A stretch of 64,000 nucleotides of DNA. It comes from Tilletia caries. Taxonomy: Eukaryota > Basidiomycota > Exobasidiomycetes > Tilletiales > Tilletiaceae. The stretch covers positions 1,054,001 to 1,118,000 of the forward strand of contig JALUTQ010000032.1 in NCBI GenBank assembly GCA_032718865.1, written 5' to 3'. The notes beneath the pieces were generated by a model, which saw only the letters and a list, made by a program, of their open reading frames with translations, was not told the origin of the DNA and ran no database searches. Every line of letters begins with the position of its first letter. Position 1 is the stretch's first letter. A program made the translations under genes and the position numbers. Positions 49,817 to 60,081 of the stretch are shown in pieces.

Positions 49817-50029
49817 GGATACTAACCGCTCAGCCTCTCCCGCTTTCTTTCTGTAGGAATGGCAAAGCTCAGGGCAGTCAGTCAGAAGGAAGTCGGCAGC
49901 CTCAAGAGCGACGAAGAAATTCTGGGCTGCGTAAATTTCGAAAGGCTCCGAGTTACTCCGAGCGCTCAGAAGATTGACAGCGGTGATGAGGTCGAAGACG
50001 TGTAGGGACGACATCGGCAGCCCACAAGA

Positions 50030-51090
50030 ATGACTGAACCCAGCTCGTCCTCATCCTCATCCTCGTCCTCGAGCCCCAGCTTCCACCGCTGGCTAAACGC
50101 ATGCTCAACCGTTTTTCCCACCCAGGACAGTCTCCCCTTCAAGCGGAGAAGGACCCCGCTCCGGCAGCACGCACGATACAACATCCGCTCTCCCGTCGAA
50201 GCCTTCGAACCCGGCGGGAGTGACAGTCAGAAGAAGGGGGATGGAGCGAAGGAGGTATGGGTGCCGCACCCCGAAACGGAGGAGGAGCTTCTCGCCAGGG
50301 AAAGGGCGGAGAGGTGGGGTGTGCAGTTGGCCGAGTCCAGTGAGTACTTCCCATAATCCTCTGAACGCTGTCTCTGCCTCTTCTGAGAAAGAACACGCAT
50401 TCTTCCCACAGGTCCTATGATTCGTTTCTTATCAAGACACCTCGCCATGGTCGGCTGCAATCCCTATGACCAACCAGACCCCGACACATCCTCCCTACCC
50501 CCGGACACCGACACCTCCAACCTGTACCACCCCGTCTCCCCACTGGGCCGCATCGTCTTCGCCGCCTGCGAACCGACCCGCGGTAGCGGTTTTCAAGCCA
50601 TGCAGACACCCGCTGAGTCCGGCATCCTCATCTGTGCCAATCGGATTCAGTCCAAGGCGGAGCTTGAGCGCGCGATAGCGCATGAGATGATTCATTGGTG
50701 GGACCATTGTCGCTTCCAGGTCAACTGGGACAACCTTCGACATAATGCTTGTAGCGAGGTGAGTCAATTTCTCTCCTCCCTGCTTCGTGTTCACGGCCGC
50801 AGGGAGAAAGCTGAACGCAAGCCTTTGACCAATTGCAGATTCGGGCAGCCTCCCTCTCCGGGGACTGCAAATTCACCACCGACTTCGCCCGAGGCGGCTT
50901 CATCCGCAACCCCGGTTTCCTCAAACAGCACCAAGCCTGCAGTCGTCGACGCGCGGTCGTCTCTTTGCTCGAAGCCAATTCCATCGCCCATCTCGAACCG
51001 GAGGCACGGAAGTTGGCCGCGGAGCGGGCGGTGGATGAGGTTTGGGAGGCCTGTTGGAACGATACACGGCCGTTTGACGAGATCTTCTAG
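50030..51090 (+). CDS. ATP23: Mitochondrial intermembrane-space metalloprotease Atp23
   Basis: Protease and chaperone that matures and assembles subunit 6 of the mitochondrial ATP synthase. Model: 50030-50339, 50412-50758, 50839-51090, giving 302 residues. The zinc-binding HExxH is present as AIAHEMIHWWDHCRF (His194, Glu195, His198), preceded by GILICANRIQSKAELE. The Cys-rich character of the family is present (VGCNPYD, SGDCKFTTDFARGGF, HQACSRRRAVVSL, VDEVWEACWNDTRPFDEIF). Those cysteines fit an oxidising intermembrane space. The N-terminus is a Ser-rich extension of variable type. Introns of 72 and 80 nt are in phase. It is divergent from TRM11 across a 213-base promoter (49817-50029). Confidence 0.94.
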
Positions 51091-51460
51091 AGCAAGAGTC
51101 GTTGTTGAATTGCCAGGAGAAGCAGTCGGGGCTGTTCAATCAGAACCACTTCTTCCTCCTGCTCCCCTGTACGCCTCGCCGAAGCTGGATCATTCGAATG
51201 CCCGTCCAAGAATCACACCCACACGCAAGAAAGGAAGAAAAACACGCAGAGTGCTCAAAGAGAGGACGCGTTGTAAAAGGGAGAAGACGAATTAACGTAA
51301 CACGACGAAGGAAAGGGAAAGAATGAAGGGAAAGTAAAGAGGGGAAAGAGGGAAATAAGATGAAGATCAAAAAATAGGAGGAAGGGTGAGAAAAGCAAAA
51401 AGAGAAGGGGCAGCTCCTCGCCAACCCAGCTGCGAAGAGAGAGAGGGTGGCAGACCGTCT
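51091..51460. other. Convergent intergenic region, purine-rich
   Basis: 370 bases between the ATP23 and HRP1 stop codons. The part from 51230 to 51410 is strongly A/G-rich on the + strand. It presumably holds both 3' UTRs. Confidence 0.4.
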
Positions 51461-54400
51461 TCAACGTCGATCACGATCCGCCCGTCGGTCCTCAAACGCA
51501 TTCACATCCCGCCGACGATCCGGCGACCGTTCCCGATCGCGTGAGTCTCGCTCCCCACGCTCGTTCCGGTCCCGGTAGTTTGAGTTCGAGTTCGAATTCG
51601 ACTCCCACTCGCCGCCCCGCTCCTGCTGCTCCCTCTTGACCCGGTAGTTGTCCCTTGCGGAAAAAAGGAAATTGTGCAAGTCAGTTTCTTTCCAATCTGG
51701 CAGTAGCACCAGGAGGGAGGGAGGGATGGAAAGGGAAGGGAGGGAAAACTCACCTCGAATCACGTCGTTCCCGATCCTCGCCCGATCCTCCTGAACGATA
51801 GCTATCTCCACTCCGCTGCAGACCCGGCTGCGAGCCATCAGCGCCACTAGCAGGCGGCGATGCCTGCCCCAGACGATCCGCAAGCGACACGCCCGCCGAC
51901 GAGGACGGAGGGGGACCACCGCCGTTGGCTGCGTCCGTGCTCGGAGAACCCGACGTGGCGTTCGCCTGGTTGGGACGCGGTGGGAGACCGGCGGCACTGG
52001 CGTCCGGCAAGCTCTTTCTGTTCCCCGCAGCCCCATCGTCCGATCCCTGCCCCTGCCCCTGAATCTGATTATGATTCTGTCCCTGGCCCTGGCCCTGGTA
52101 CTGCGAGCCATGGCCGCTATGGGATCGGTTGTTGTAATGGTTACCGCCGTACTGGCCCCCACCACCACCTCCTCCTCCTCCGCCCAACCGGATCGGAGCA
52201 GCACCAGCCGCAGGCCCACCCATACCGACACCCATCCCGCCCATTCCTCCCATCCCACCCATGCCCATTCCCATCCCACCGACCCCCATACCCATCCCCA
52301 TCCCACCAAAGTTCATCCCCCCACCGCCCATGGAAGCCATCATCTGCTGAAAGGCCGCCTGCGGATTCCAATTCGGCCCTCCCCAGCCGAAGTTCTGATG
52401 CAGCTGCGCCATTGCATGCGGGTCAAAGCCGCCGCCCCCGCCACCGCCTACAGCTCCGAAGGGAGCCATCGCAGCGGCGGCGGCTGCCATTGGGTTCATC
52501 CCGCCCATACTCATCCCCATGCCCATGGGATTCATCATGCCCATGTTCATCCCCATCGCCCCTGCTCCAGCCGCTACTCCACCGCCGCCACCCATTCCCA
52601 TACCGACGGCGTACGACTCATTATCGGTCCGTCCGGACTCGTACGTCTGTCCGCTCCCGCCGAGCCCACCACCCCCAGCACCACCCATTCTCCTCTGCCC
52701 CATCTGCATCTGTTGTCCCTGCTGCCCACCCTGCTGCCCCATCCCCTGCCCCTGTCCCTGCCCCATCCCACCACCCTGATGAACATTCCCCTCCCGATCC
52801 CTCTGGTGCGCCCGTCGAATATCGACATTCTTCCCATCCATAATGAGCTCCGTCTGCGCCATCACGTTCGTAATGGGGGCCTCCTCGGAGAAAGTCACGA
52901 AGCCATAGCCGCGCGGACGTCCCGTGTCCTTGTCCATCATGAGGGTGACGTCGACGACTTGGCCGAATTGGGAGAAGAAGGAGCGGAAGGAGTCGGTGGT
53001 GGTGCTGTGGGAGATGCCGCCGACGAAGATTTTGTAGGAGCGGACTTGTTCGGGTCGGGGGATGGCGCGTTTAGGGTCGATCTAGCATGAACGGAAGCCA
53101 ATGGTTCCGCATTTAGTCCCTCAAAACGTGAACAGAAGCGGGGATAGACGCCTCAAACGGGTAGGACTCACCAGTTTGCCATCGAGGAAGTGTTCCTTGA
53201 CCATGACCTGGTTGACCGCCTTTGGATCTTCAAACGTGAGGAAGCCGAACCCACGGGACCGGCCCGACGCTTGGTCGCGCATGACGCTGCACTGGACCAC
53301 TTTGCCGAATTGGGACATGTATTGTCGGAGCGAATCTTTTGATTCGGTAGGAAGAGTGGTAGGACGTTAGAAATGGCTGAGGCGAAAGGGAGCGAGGGGG
53401 GATGTTCCTTTACGCTTCTGGAAAAAAAAATCTCACCTTCGGTCGTGTCCCAATTGAGACCTCCAACGAACATTTTCCTGTGAGATCAGAGGACAGGCAC
53501 GAAGGCAGGCAGGGAAGGAAGGGGATCGTAGGATGACATATCAAGAGGGGCGAGGACAAAAAATGATGGCGAGGGAGAAGAAAGCAATAGTCAGATGTTC
53601 CAAAGCATACAGCCACATCAGGTACCGCACCAAGGTAATGTTGATGGATGGATGATTGCGACGGTTCGAGATGGTATACGGGTTTAAGGCGTAAAGGTAA
53701 TAGCGACGGCGCCGACAGAAAGCGAAGTGACAGAAGAGGATGTCGAACGAGGTGGGAGTCGCAAGGATGGAGAGCCAATACACAGAGAGAAGAGAGAGAG
53801 ATGTAAGTTAATCGACAATGGTCCCTATGGCTGATGCTAGCATGAAAGGGGAGGGTAATGGTAAAGGAGAGAGAGAGAAAGAGAGGGCAGGAAAGGGGTA
53901 TATGTATGCGGTGTACAGTGTCGAAAGACTGCCAAAGGAATTGAATCCGTTCGGAGTACAATCTATGAGGATTGTTATAAGCGGAAAAAGAGAGAGAAAG
54001 TGCGAATGCTCAAAGCGTAGGTACGCGAGCAAGAAAGAGGAGGGAAGAATCGAGAGAGGTCCAAGCGGGACGAAAAAGGGGGGGAAGCCATACGATCATC
54101 TCGGACGGAGCTCGTGGGTTCATAGTCAGAATGAAGATCAGGGGCCAGAGATGTAGAGTGCCCAGGCTCCCGCAACCAAGAAATGGGGGAGAGGGGGAAA
54201 AGCAATCAGCAGAATGAGGGATGGAAAAGATTCAACACGTACCCTTCCTCGTCCTTTTCGTCGCGATCTCGTCTCCTGTAGTTGTTCTCGCCGCCGTTCG
54301 AATAGCCCCCACCATGCCCGCCTCCGCCTCCTCCTCCACCACCGCCGCCGCCGTTCGACTGCTGCTGATACCGACTGCCATTCGAGCCCGCGCCTCCACC

Positions 54401-54820
54401 TCCGCCGCCTACGACAAAGTCCTTGTCGTCAGTAGGTGTTCTGAAGTTGGACGAGCTGAGCATGCGGGACTGGAAGGAGGAGGGCTGGACTGCGTTTGTG
54501 CTGGAGTGGTGTGCTGCCCAGTTGGCTCCGACGTGTCCTGAGGATTGGATAGGGTTATAGTTGGATTTGTTGGCGTTGTTGTTGTTGGTGTTGGCGTTGC
54601 TGGTGTTGCTGGAGGGCACGGCTGAGCTCGCTGCTGCTGAGGAGGTGGCTGAAGTTGCTGATGTGGCTGCTGGTATGAAAGATGTCGACTTGGACTCGGA
54701 GGCGGGTTGGCCTGGAGGTTGGAGCTGGGATTGGGATTGGGGCTGGGTGGTGGTAGCGGGTGCTGGCTTGATGTCCATGCTTGCGTCTCCGTAGAGGTCA
54801 GCGTAGAGGTCGTCGTCCAT
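51461..54820 (-). CDS. HRP1: Two-RRM hnRNP / cleavage factor IB protein (Hrp1-like)
   Basis: RNA-binding protein resembling yeast Hrp1/Nab4, which binds UA-rich efficiency elements in mRNA 3'-end formation and travels with mRNA. Model: 54820-54243, 53477-53437, 53335-53172, 53081-51754, 51653-51461, giving 767 residues. An acidic-to-Ser/Asn/Gly-rich N-terminus precedes RRM1 (about 194-268: GKMFVGGLNWDTTEDSLRQY, RNP1 RSRGFGFLTF). The linker IDPKRAIPRPEQ is close to that of Hrp1. RRM2 follows (about 277-352: KIFVGGIS, RNP1 RPRGYGFVTF). The long C-terminal region is Met/Gly-rich and then Gly/Gln/Asn-rich, prion-like, and ends in RD/ER repeats. Intron 1 is 765 nt (54242-53478), far longer than its neighbours. 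Divergent from VPS45. Confidence 0.9.
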
Positions 54821-55153
54821 CGTGGTCTATGAGAGTGAGGAGGGTGAAGATAGGGGTGAGGGTGGGAGTGAGAGTGAGAGTGAGGATGAGATGGAGGACG
54901 GGGGGGAAGAACGAACAGAGCGCGCAGGCTGCAACGTGAAGTGAAGCGAGCGCAAGGTTCGGAACAAGCTTGTGAACAACAGAGACGCTTCTCTCGGCCG
55001 AGTCACTCCACGTGGAGTCTCACGCTGACTGGCCGGCCGCATAGCAACAGTGTCGATGGCCACCATCAGCATTCAGCACCGCGAACCTCGCACACGCCCG
55101 CATCGCAGCAGCAGGACAAGGAGCAATAGACAGACAGACAGACAGCAGCAGCG
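54821..55153. promoter_or_regulatory. Divergent promoter region, HRP1 / VPS45
   Basis: 333 bases between the start codons. GTGAGG/GTGAGA repeats lie on the HRP1 side (54834-54888) and CAGA repeats before the VPS45 ATG (55131-55146). No other element was recognised. Confidence 0.45.
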
Positions 55154-57488
55154 ATGTCGATCTCGGTGGTGAAGGCGGTGAGCGGCTACATCGAGCGCAT
55201 CGTCTCCGAGGTGCCCGGCATCAAAGTCCTCATCCTCGACAGCGACACCACCCCCATCATCTCCACCTCCTTCACCCAGTCCGCCCTGCTCTCCCACGAG
55301 GTCTACCTCACCGACAGGATCGACAACACCTCCCGCGACCGCATGCACCATCTCAAATGCTGCTGTTTCCTACGTCCCTCGAGTAGCAGTATCGCCGCGC
55401 TCGTGGACGAGCTTAGGATGCCCAAGTACTCCTCCTACCACCTCTACTTCACCAACGTGCTCAAGAAGACGGACATTGAGAGGTTGGCAGAGGCCGATGA
55501 GCACGAGGTCGTCAAGGAGGTACAAGAGTTCTTCGCAGACTACGTCCCCGTGAACCCGACCCTGTTCTCGCTCAACCTCAGCCCCTGCCCTCCACACCGA
55601 CTCTGGGCCTCCAAACCTACCGAGTGGGATCCTGACGCGCTCGAACGACACACCGCGGGACTATGCGCTCTCTTGCTCAGTCTCAAAAAGAAGCCCGTGA
55701 TCAGGTACGAACGTATGAGTTCGCTCGCGAAGAAGCTCGGCGAGGAAGTCAGCTACCAGATGCACACGGCCCAGCCGAACCTCTTCGAATTCAGACGGAC
55801 GGACGTACCCCCACTCCTCCTCATCCTCGACCGTCGGAACGACCCCGTGACCCCACTCCTCTCCCAATGGACCTACCAAGCCATGGTACACGAGCTCATC
55901 GGAATCAACAACGGCCGAGTCAGTCTCCGCGACGCCGAGAACGTCCGCGCCGAACACAAAGAAATCGTCCTCTCCGCGGACCAAGACCCGTTCTTCTCCT
56001 CGAACCTGTACGACAACTACGGAGACCTGGGCGCGTCTATCAAGCGGTACGTGATCGATTACCAGTCCCGGACCGCGTCGACGTCCCAGATTGAGACGAT
56101 CCAGGACATGAAGCGCTTTGTGGAGGCGTATCCGGAGTTCAAGAAGTTGAGTGGGAATGTGAGCAAGCATGTGGCGCTCTTGGGCGAGCTTAGTAAGAGG
56201 GTCGAGCGGGAGGGCTTGTTTGAGGTTAGTGAGCTCGAGCAGAGTTTGGCTAGTAATGAGTCGCATACGCAGGATCTCAAGGTGAGTCCCCCCTTTCCCT
56301 GGAGTCACTGTATGCGCTTTTCTGGGCTGATGTCCAATCTTGGCCGGGGGTTCCCACAGGCGGTCCAAGGCATGCTCGCGTCCGACAAGGTGCTGCCGGA
56401 GGCCAAGTTGAGATTAGCCATCCTCTACGCGCTCCGCTACCAGAAAAACCCGCAGAACCAGATCATGAACGTCGTCAAGACACTCCTCGACTCCGGCATG
56501 GAGGAGTCTCGCGCTGCGGTGAGTACATCAGGGTTCCATCTATACACGTCTCTCAGAGAATCTTGCTGAGTTTTCTTCCGGATTGTCTCGCTTTGCTCCA
56601 GCTCGTCTTCGTCTTCCTCAACCTCGCCGGCGCCGAACAGCGACAAGACGACCTCTTCGGGCAAGACAACTTTTTCTCCCGGGGCAAGTCGGCGCTGAAA
56701 GGCTTGAAGGGGGTGGAAAATGTGTATACGCAGCATAATCCGCACCTGATGCAGACGGCGGAGATGCTTATGAAGGGTCGGTTGAAGGAGAGCAGTTATC
56801 CTTGGATTGGTGCTGGGCCCGGGGCGGGGATGGGGGCTGGGACGGGAGTTGGGGGGCAGCAGGGGATGTACAGGTATGTCGTTCCTTACTCCTTTTTTCT
56901 TTTCTTCCTGATCCCTTTGCGGCTTGATACCCTCATGGACATTTGACTGACCACTGTACCCTCCGGAGCAGACCACAAGACGTGATCATCTTCATCATCG
57001 GCGGCGCAACGTACGAGGAAGCCCGGACCGTGGCCCGTCTGAACGCATCCTCGTCCTCCTCTTCCATACTATCAAACAACAACACACCCGGCACACCAAC
57101 TTCCTCCAATCCGAACAACCCCGGTTCCTCCTTAAATACAAGCGGGGGAGGGGGCGGGACGCGCTTCCTTCTCGGCGGCAGCTGTATCCACAACTCCGCC
57201 TCCTTCCTCGACATGGTCCAAGACGCAGCAACGCGCTTCCCACCCTCGATCGTGAAGCCGCCACCACTGTCGACCCCTTCGCCCGGCGGCGCACTACAGC
57301 TGAGCATTGGGCCCGTGCAGCTTGCTGTTGGTGGGCAGCATGGGTCGTCTGTGGGTAATGGAGTGGGTGGGGTGGGGAGTCTGTTGGATCCGGAGAGGTT
57401 GGGGGAGGCTGCTGATGGGGCGAGGGACTTGGCGAGGGGCTTGTTTGATCGGGTGCAAAGGGGGGTTGCGGGCATTTCGCTTTCGTGA
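55154..57488 (+). CDS. VPS45: Sec1/Munc18-family vacuolar sorting protein Vps45
   Basis: SM protein that binds the syntaxin Tlg2/Pep12 class and promotes SNARE fusion at the endosome and trans-Golgi. Model: 55154-56281, 56360-56518, 56602-56873, 56972-57488, giving 691 residues in phase. The opening [20 protein letters not shown] and [20 protein letters not shown] is typical of Vps45. So are [40 protein letters not shown] and [20 protein letters not shown] near the end. The usual size is about 570 residues; the excess comes from a Ser/Asn/Pro/Gly insertion after [11 protein letters not shown] (about residues 545-590) and a Gly-rich tail. HRP1 is divergent. Confidence 0.94.
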
Positions 57489-57990
57489 GGTACGCAAGGG
57501 GAAGATGGAAATGACAACCACCTTACAATAACTTCCATTCCACCGCTGGCTGACCCCTACCCTTGTCATGAGTTGTGCGCTTTCAGGCTTGTGGCAGTCT
57601 ACACGCCTTGAGGAGGACTGGAAGAGCATATGGACAACACACATCTTGAGCAGCAGAGCGCTCCCAACTTCCTCTCCAGAACATTCACAACCTGCAATAC
57701 TGGGAGCCACGAAGATAGGAGGGAGATGAAAGGGATGACATTTGCAAAGTCGACTGTCAAGCTACACTAATGTTACATGGAAGACGGTACCCCCTCTCCT
57801 AACCCACTTGGGGGCTTGGCCGGGTTCGTATGACAGACCCATAACGAACCCGACCAGCTGCAGTGGGCTTAGGAGGAGAAGGGGTGGCGAGTAGAGCGCA
57901 GGAGAAGCCCCCCAGCCACTGCGCTCTGAGAAATAGGAGAACCGAACCCAGAGGTCCAAAAAAGAAGGTCAAGCCGTGCGAAGGACAGGT
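57489..57990. other. Convergent intergenic region
   Basis: About 500 bases downstream of VPS45. No gene, RNA or repeat was recognised. Confidence 0.35.
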
Positions 57991-59046
57991 TCAGGGCAAC
58001 TCACTCGCTGGCACCGGTCGCACCAAGGCCTCCTCTCCGCGGACCACGTCGAGGAGATTGGCATCCTGAGTGTTGTCGAGGAGGCCTGGGACCTGGGCAG
58101 CGGCGAGACTTCCTTCCCGTTCGTAGACTGGGTTCGACCTCGGTGGCTTGCCGACTCCTCTGGCCTTGATGGGTTCCCTGGGTGATGTGTGTGTGTGTGT
58201 GTTTGCGTGTGTGTGTATGTGTGCGTAGTGTGTGCGTGGGCCGGTGAGTGTGGCCGGTGAGTGTGGCTGGTGAGTGTGGGCGGATGAGTATGGGCGGGTG
58301 AGTGTGGGCGAGTGAGGATGCCCGAGTGCGGATGTAGATGCCACGAGTGGTGTGTACGATCGAGAAGAGTCTTGGTCCCGTCGTGGAGAGCGAGCGGGCG
58401 AAGAATACGGAACCACCGATCTGTAAGTGTGAAAGAGGGTAGGAGGAGCATGATCAAGGTCAGTCTCGATAGGCAGAAAGAGGCGAGAGGGAGAGGGCAA
58501 GAGCAGACTGGAAACTCACCTTGTAAGAGGAAGGAGGTACCGAGTCGAAGGAGGAGTGCAAGAACAAGTTGCTTGATGTTCCGACGAAGCCCAAAACAAG
58601 CTTGCACCAGGTCCGACGTCACGAACATGTATGGGTCCCCTTCAACATGCAAGCAGCGGTCTTCAGTTGAGACGACGCAATCGCTCCATCGGACGTGGTG
58701 TCGAAGTCATGCCGGTGCCCAATCGAAGGTATCGTCCCGAGCCGCCCCGAAGCATGAACCGAACGAGCGCTAGAACAATGTTGCACGGCCACCAATGAAG
58801 GGATGCGTACGGTATGATTGACTAATACGGTCCGCCCGGTTCATGCTTTGAGACGTCCGGGAGTAGCCGACGACGGGTTGGGTCTTCGTTCGTAGTGGTC
58901 GAAGCAACTTGTCCAAGTACTCCGGTGCATCGTGCCTCTTGAGGGTCGCCGAAGAGGGATCTGGGAGATGTCTTGCTGTATGGCGAGCCCTCAGCCCTAT
59001 GTCTTGATCCTTGAGCGATGGCGACCGGTGGTGAGGAAGGTGCCAT
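57991..59046 (-). CDS. Hypothetical gene, exon structure unresolved
   Basis: A TATA-like box (59263-59269) and a C/T- and CA-rich leader precede an ATG at 59046 that opens MAPSSPPVAIAQGSRHRAEG, about 74 codons to a stop. Further along the same strand, a frame before 58519 looks coding (LHVEGDPYMFVTSDLVQACF, NIKQLVLALLLRLGTSFLLQ). It joins through a good intron (GTGAGT at 58518 to ACAG at 58423) to DRWFRILRPLALHDGTKTLL. A last segment, EPIKARGVGKPPRSNPVYER to DVVRGEEALVRPVPASELP, ends at 57991. How these parts connect around the CA-rich repeat is unclear. I recognise no family. It could be a real spliced gene, a decayed one, or partly chance. Confidence 0.3.
58186..58317. repeat. GT microsatellite plus 13-14-bp minisatellite
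   Basis: An interrupted (GT)n stretch at about 58186-58234 runs into a tandem array from 58241: two identical 13-bp units CCGGTGAGTGTGG, then three 14-bp relatives and a partial one to about 58317. Each unit carries G(G/A)TGAGT, a splice-donor-like string on the + strand. Confidence 0.75.
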
Positions 59047-59072
59047 GCTGATGAACCAGTGAGTGATTGGAT

Positions 59073-59122
59073 GTGAGTGTGGGTGTGGGTGTGGGTGTGG
59101 GTGTTGGTGACGACGAAGTGTG

Positions 59123-59156
<34 letters not shown>

Positions 59157-59158
59157 TG
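59073..59158. repeat. GTGTGG hexamer array and GT/GA microsatellites
   Basis: Four to five GTGTGG-type hexamers at 59076-59104, then (GT)n at about 59121-59145 and (GA)n at 59145-59156. They fall in the presumed leader of the unresolved minus-strand gene. Confidence 0.7.
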
Positions 59159-59262
59159 GCTGATGAGAGATGAGATGGTGGTAGAAGAGCAAGGAGAGAG
59201 GAGTTCCTTGGATCTGAGAGGATGGGGAAAGAAGGGATGGGACCTGAGAGAAATCAGCCTTG

Positions 59263-59269
59263 TTATATA
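59263..59269 (-). promoter_or_regulatory. Possible TATA box of the unresolved gene
   Basis: TATATAA on the minus strand, about 220 bases before the ATG at 59046, followed by a C/T-rich leader. Confidence 0.35.
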
Positions 59270-60081
59270 GCTTCGTCCTGCCAGAAATCCCACTCACCCA
59301 CTCTTCGATCCTCCGGAGCACAGTCTGAAGCAGAACACCAGGAGACCACCTGAGGAACACTGGCCTGCTGCTGGTGATCGGACATTGATACCGGCTGGAC
59401 GGTGCGCTGGCGCCTGGCGGGACGAGGGGAGGCAGAAGACGAGTTCCCAGGACAGGACGGGCGTCCGAGCCAGTGCGGCGCCTTGGCACCGTGCCCTTAG
59501 CCCACGCGTTCCTGTGAGGGCCCCGTGTTACCGGCAGGCGCGAGGCAAGAGGACCAGAGGCAGGGGTGATGACAGACCCTTAGAAACGAGCGAATGGCGC
59601 GATTGTTTTGCTGGCTATCGAAGTTCCAGGAGTTGTTACTGGAAAAGGAAGAAGAGTCAACAAGAAGGAGGAAGCGATAAGCAGTCAGCACCCGTGTATT
59701 CAGACGCGAGATGTGCACTCGGCACCCGGCAGTGCGGAATGGATGCAACCAGAAAGGAGCGCGCAAGGCTCAGTGTGTACTGGGGAGAAATGGGCGCTGT
59801 GATCATGAGGCAGAAAGAAAAAGAAGACAGTCAGGCAGCTAGGGAGAATGGAAAGCAGGAGGGGATGATCAGCTGCTGATCGTCGTGGTTGTGCTGGCTG
59901 GCCGCTGGCATGCTTCGACGCCCAGAAAATCCCTAGTCTGGTCACACCAGACCACTCCAGTCAGCTGTGCGTGGTCTGGGGACACTCGACCCGATTTTAT
60001 TAGTATCTGGACAACCCCAAATGTACTACTATCACCATATCCCCATGCTTCACACCTGAACCAACACGCATCCTCACAAAC
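59270..60081. other. Intergenic region, no gene recognised
   Basis: About 810 bases upstream of the DUF6589-like gene and the divergent unresolved gene. Open frames on both strands show no recognisable pattern. Confidence 0.35.

Noticed and set aside
49817..50014. N-terminal extension of TRM11 from the ATG at 50014
   Set aside because: The start would sit 15 bases from the ATP23 start, and the added residues do not resemble the family; the ATG at 49816 gives a normal Trm11 beginning.
53541..53783. Hydrophobic 80-codon frame inside HRP1 intron 1
   Set aside because: Pyrimidine-rich intron sequence naturally encodes Leu, Phe and Ser; there is no supporting start or partner exon.
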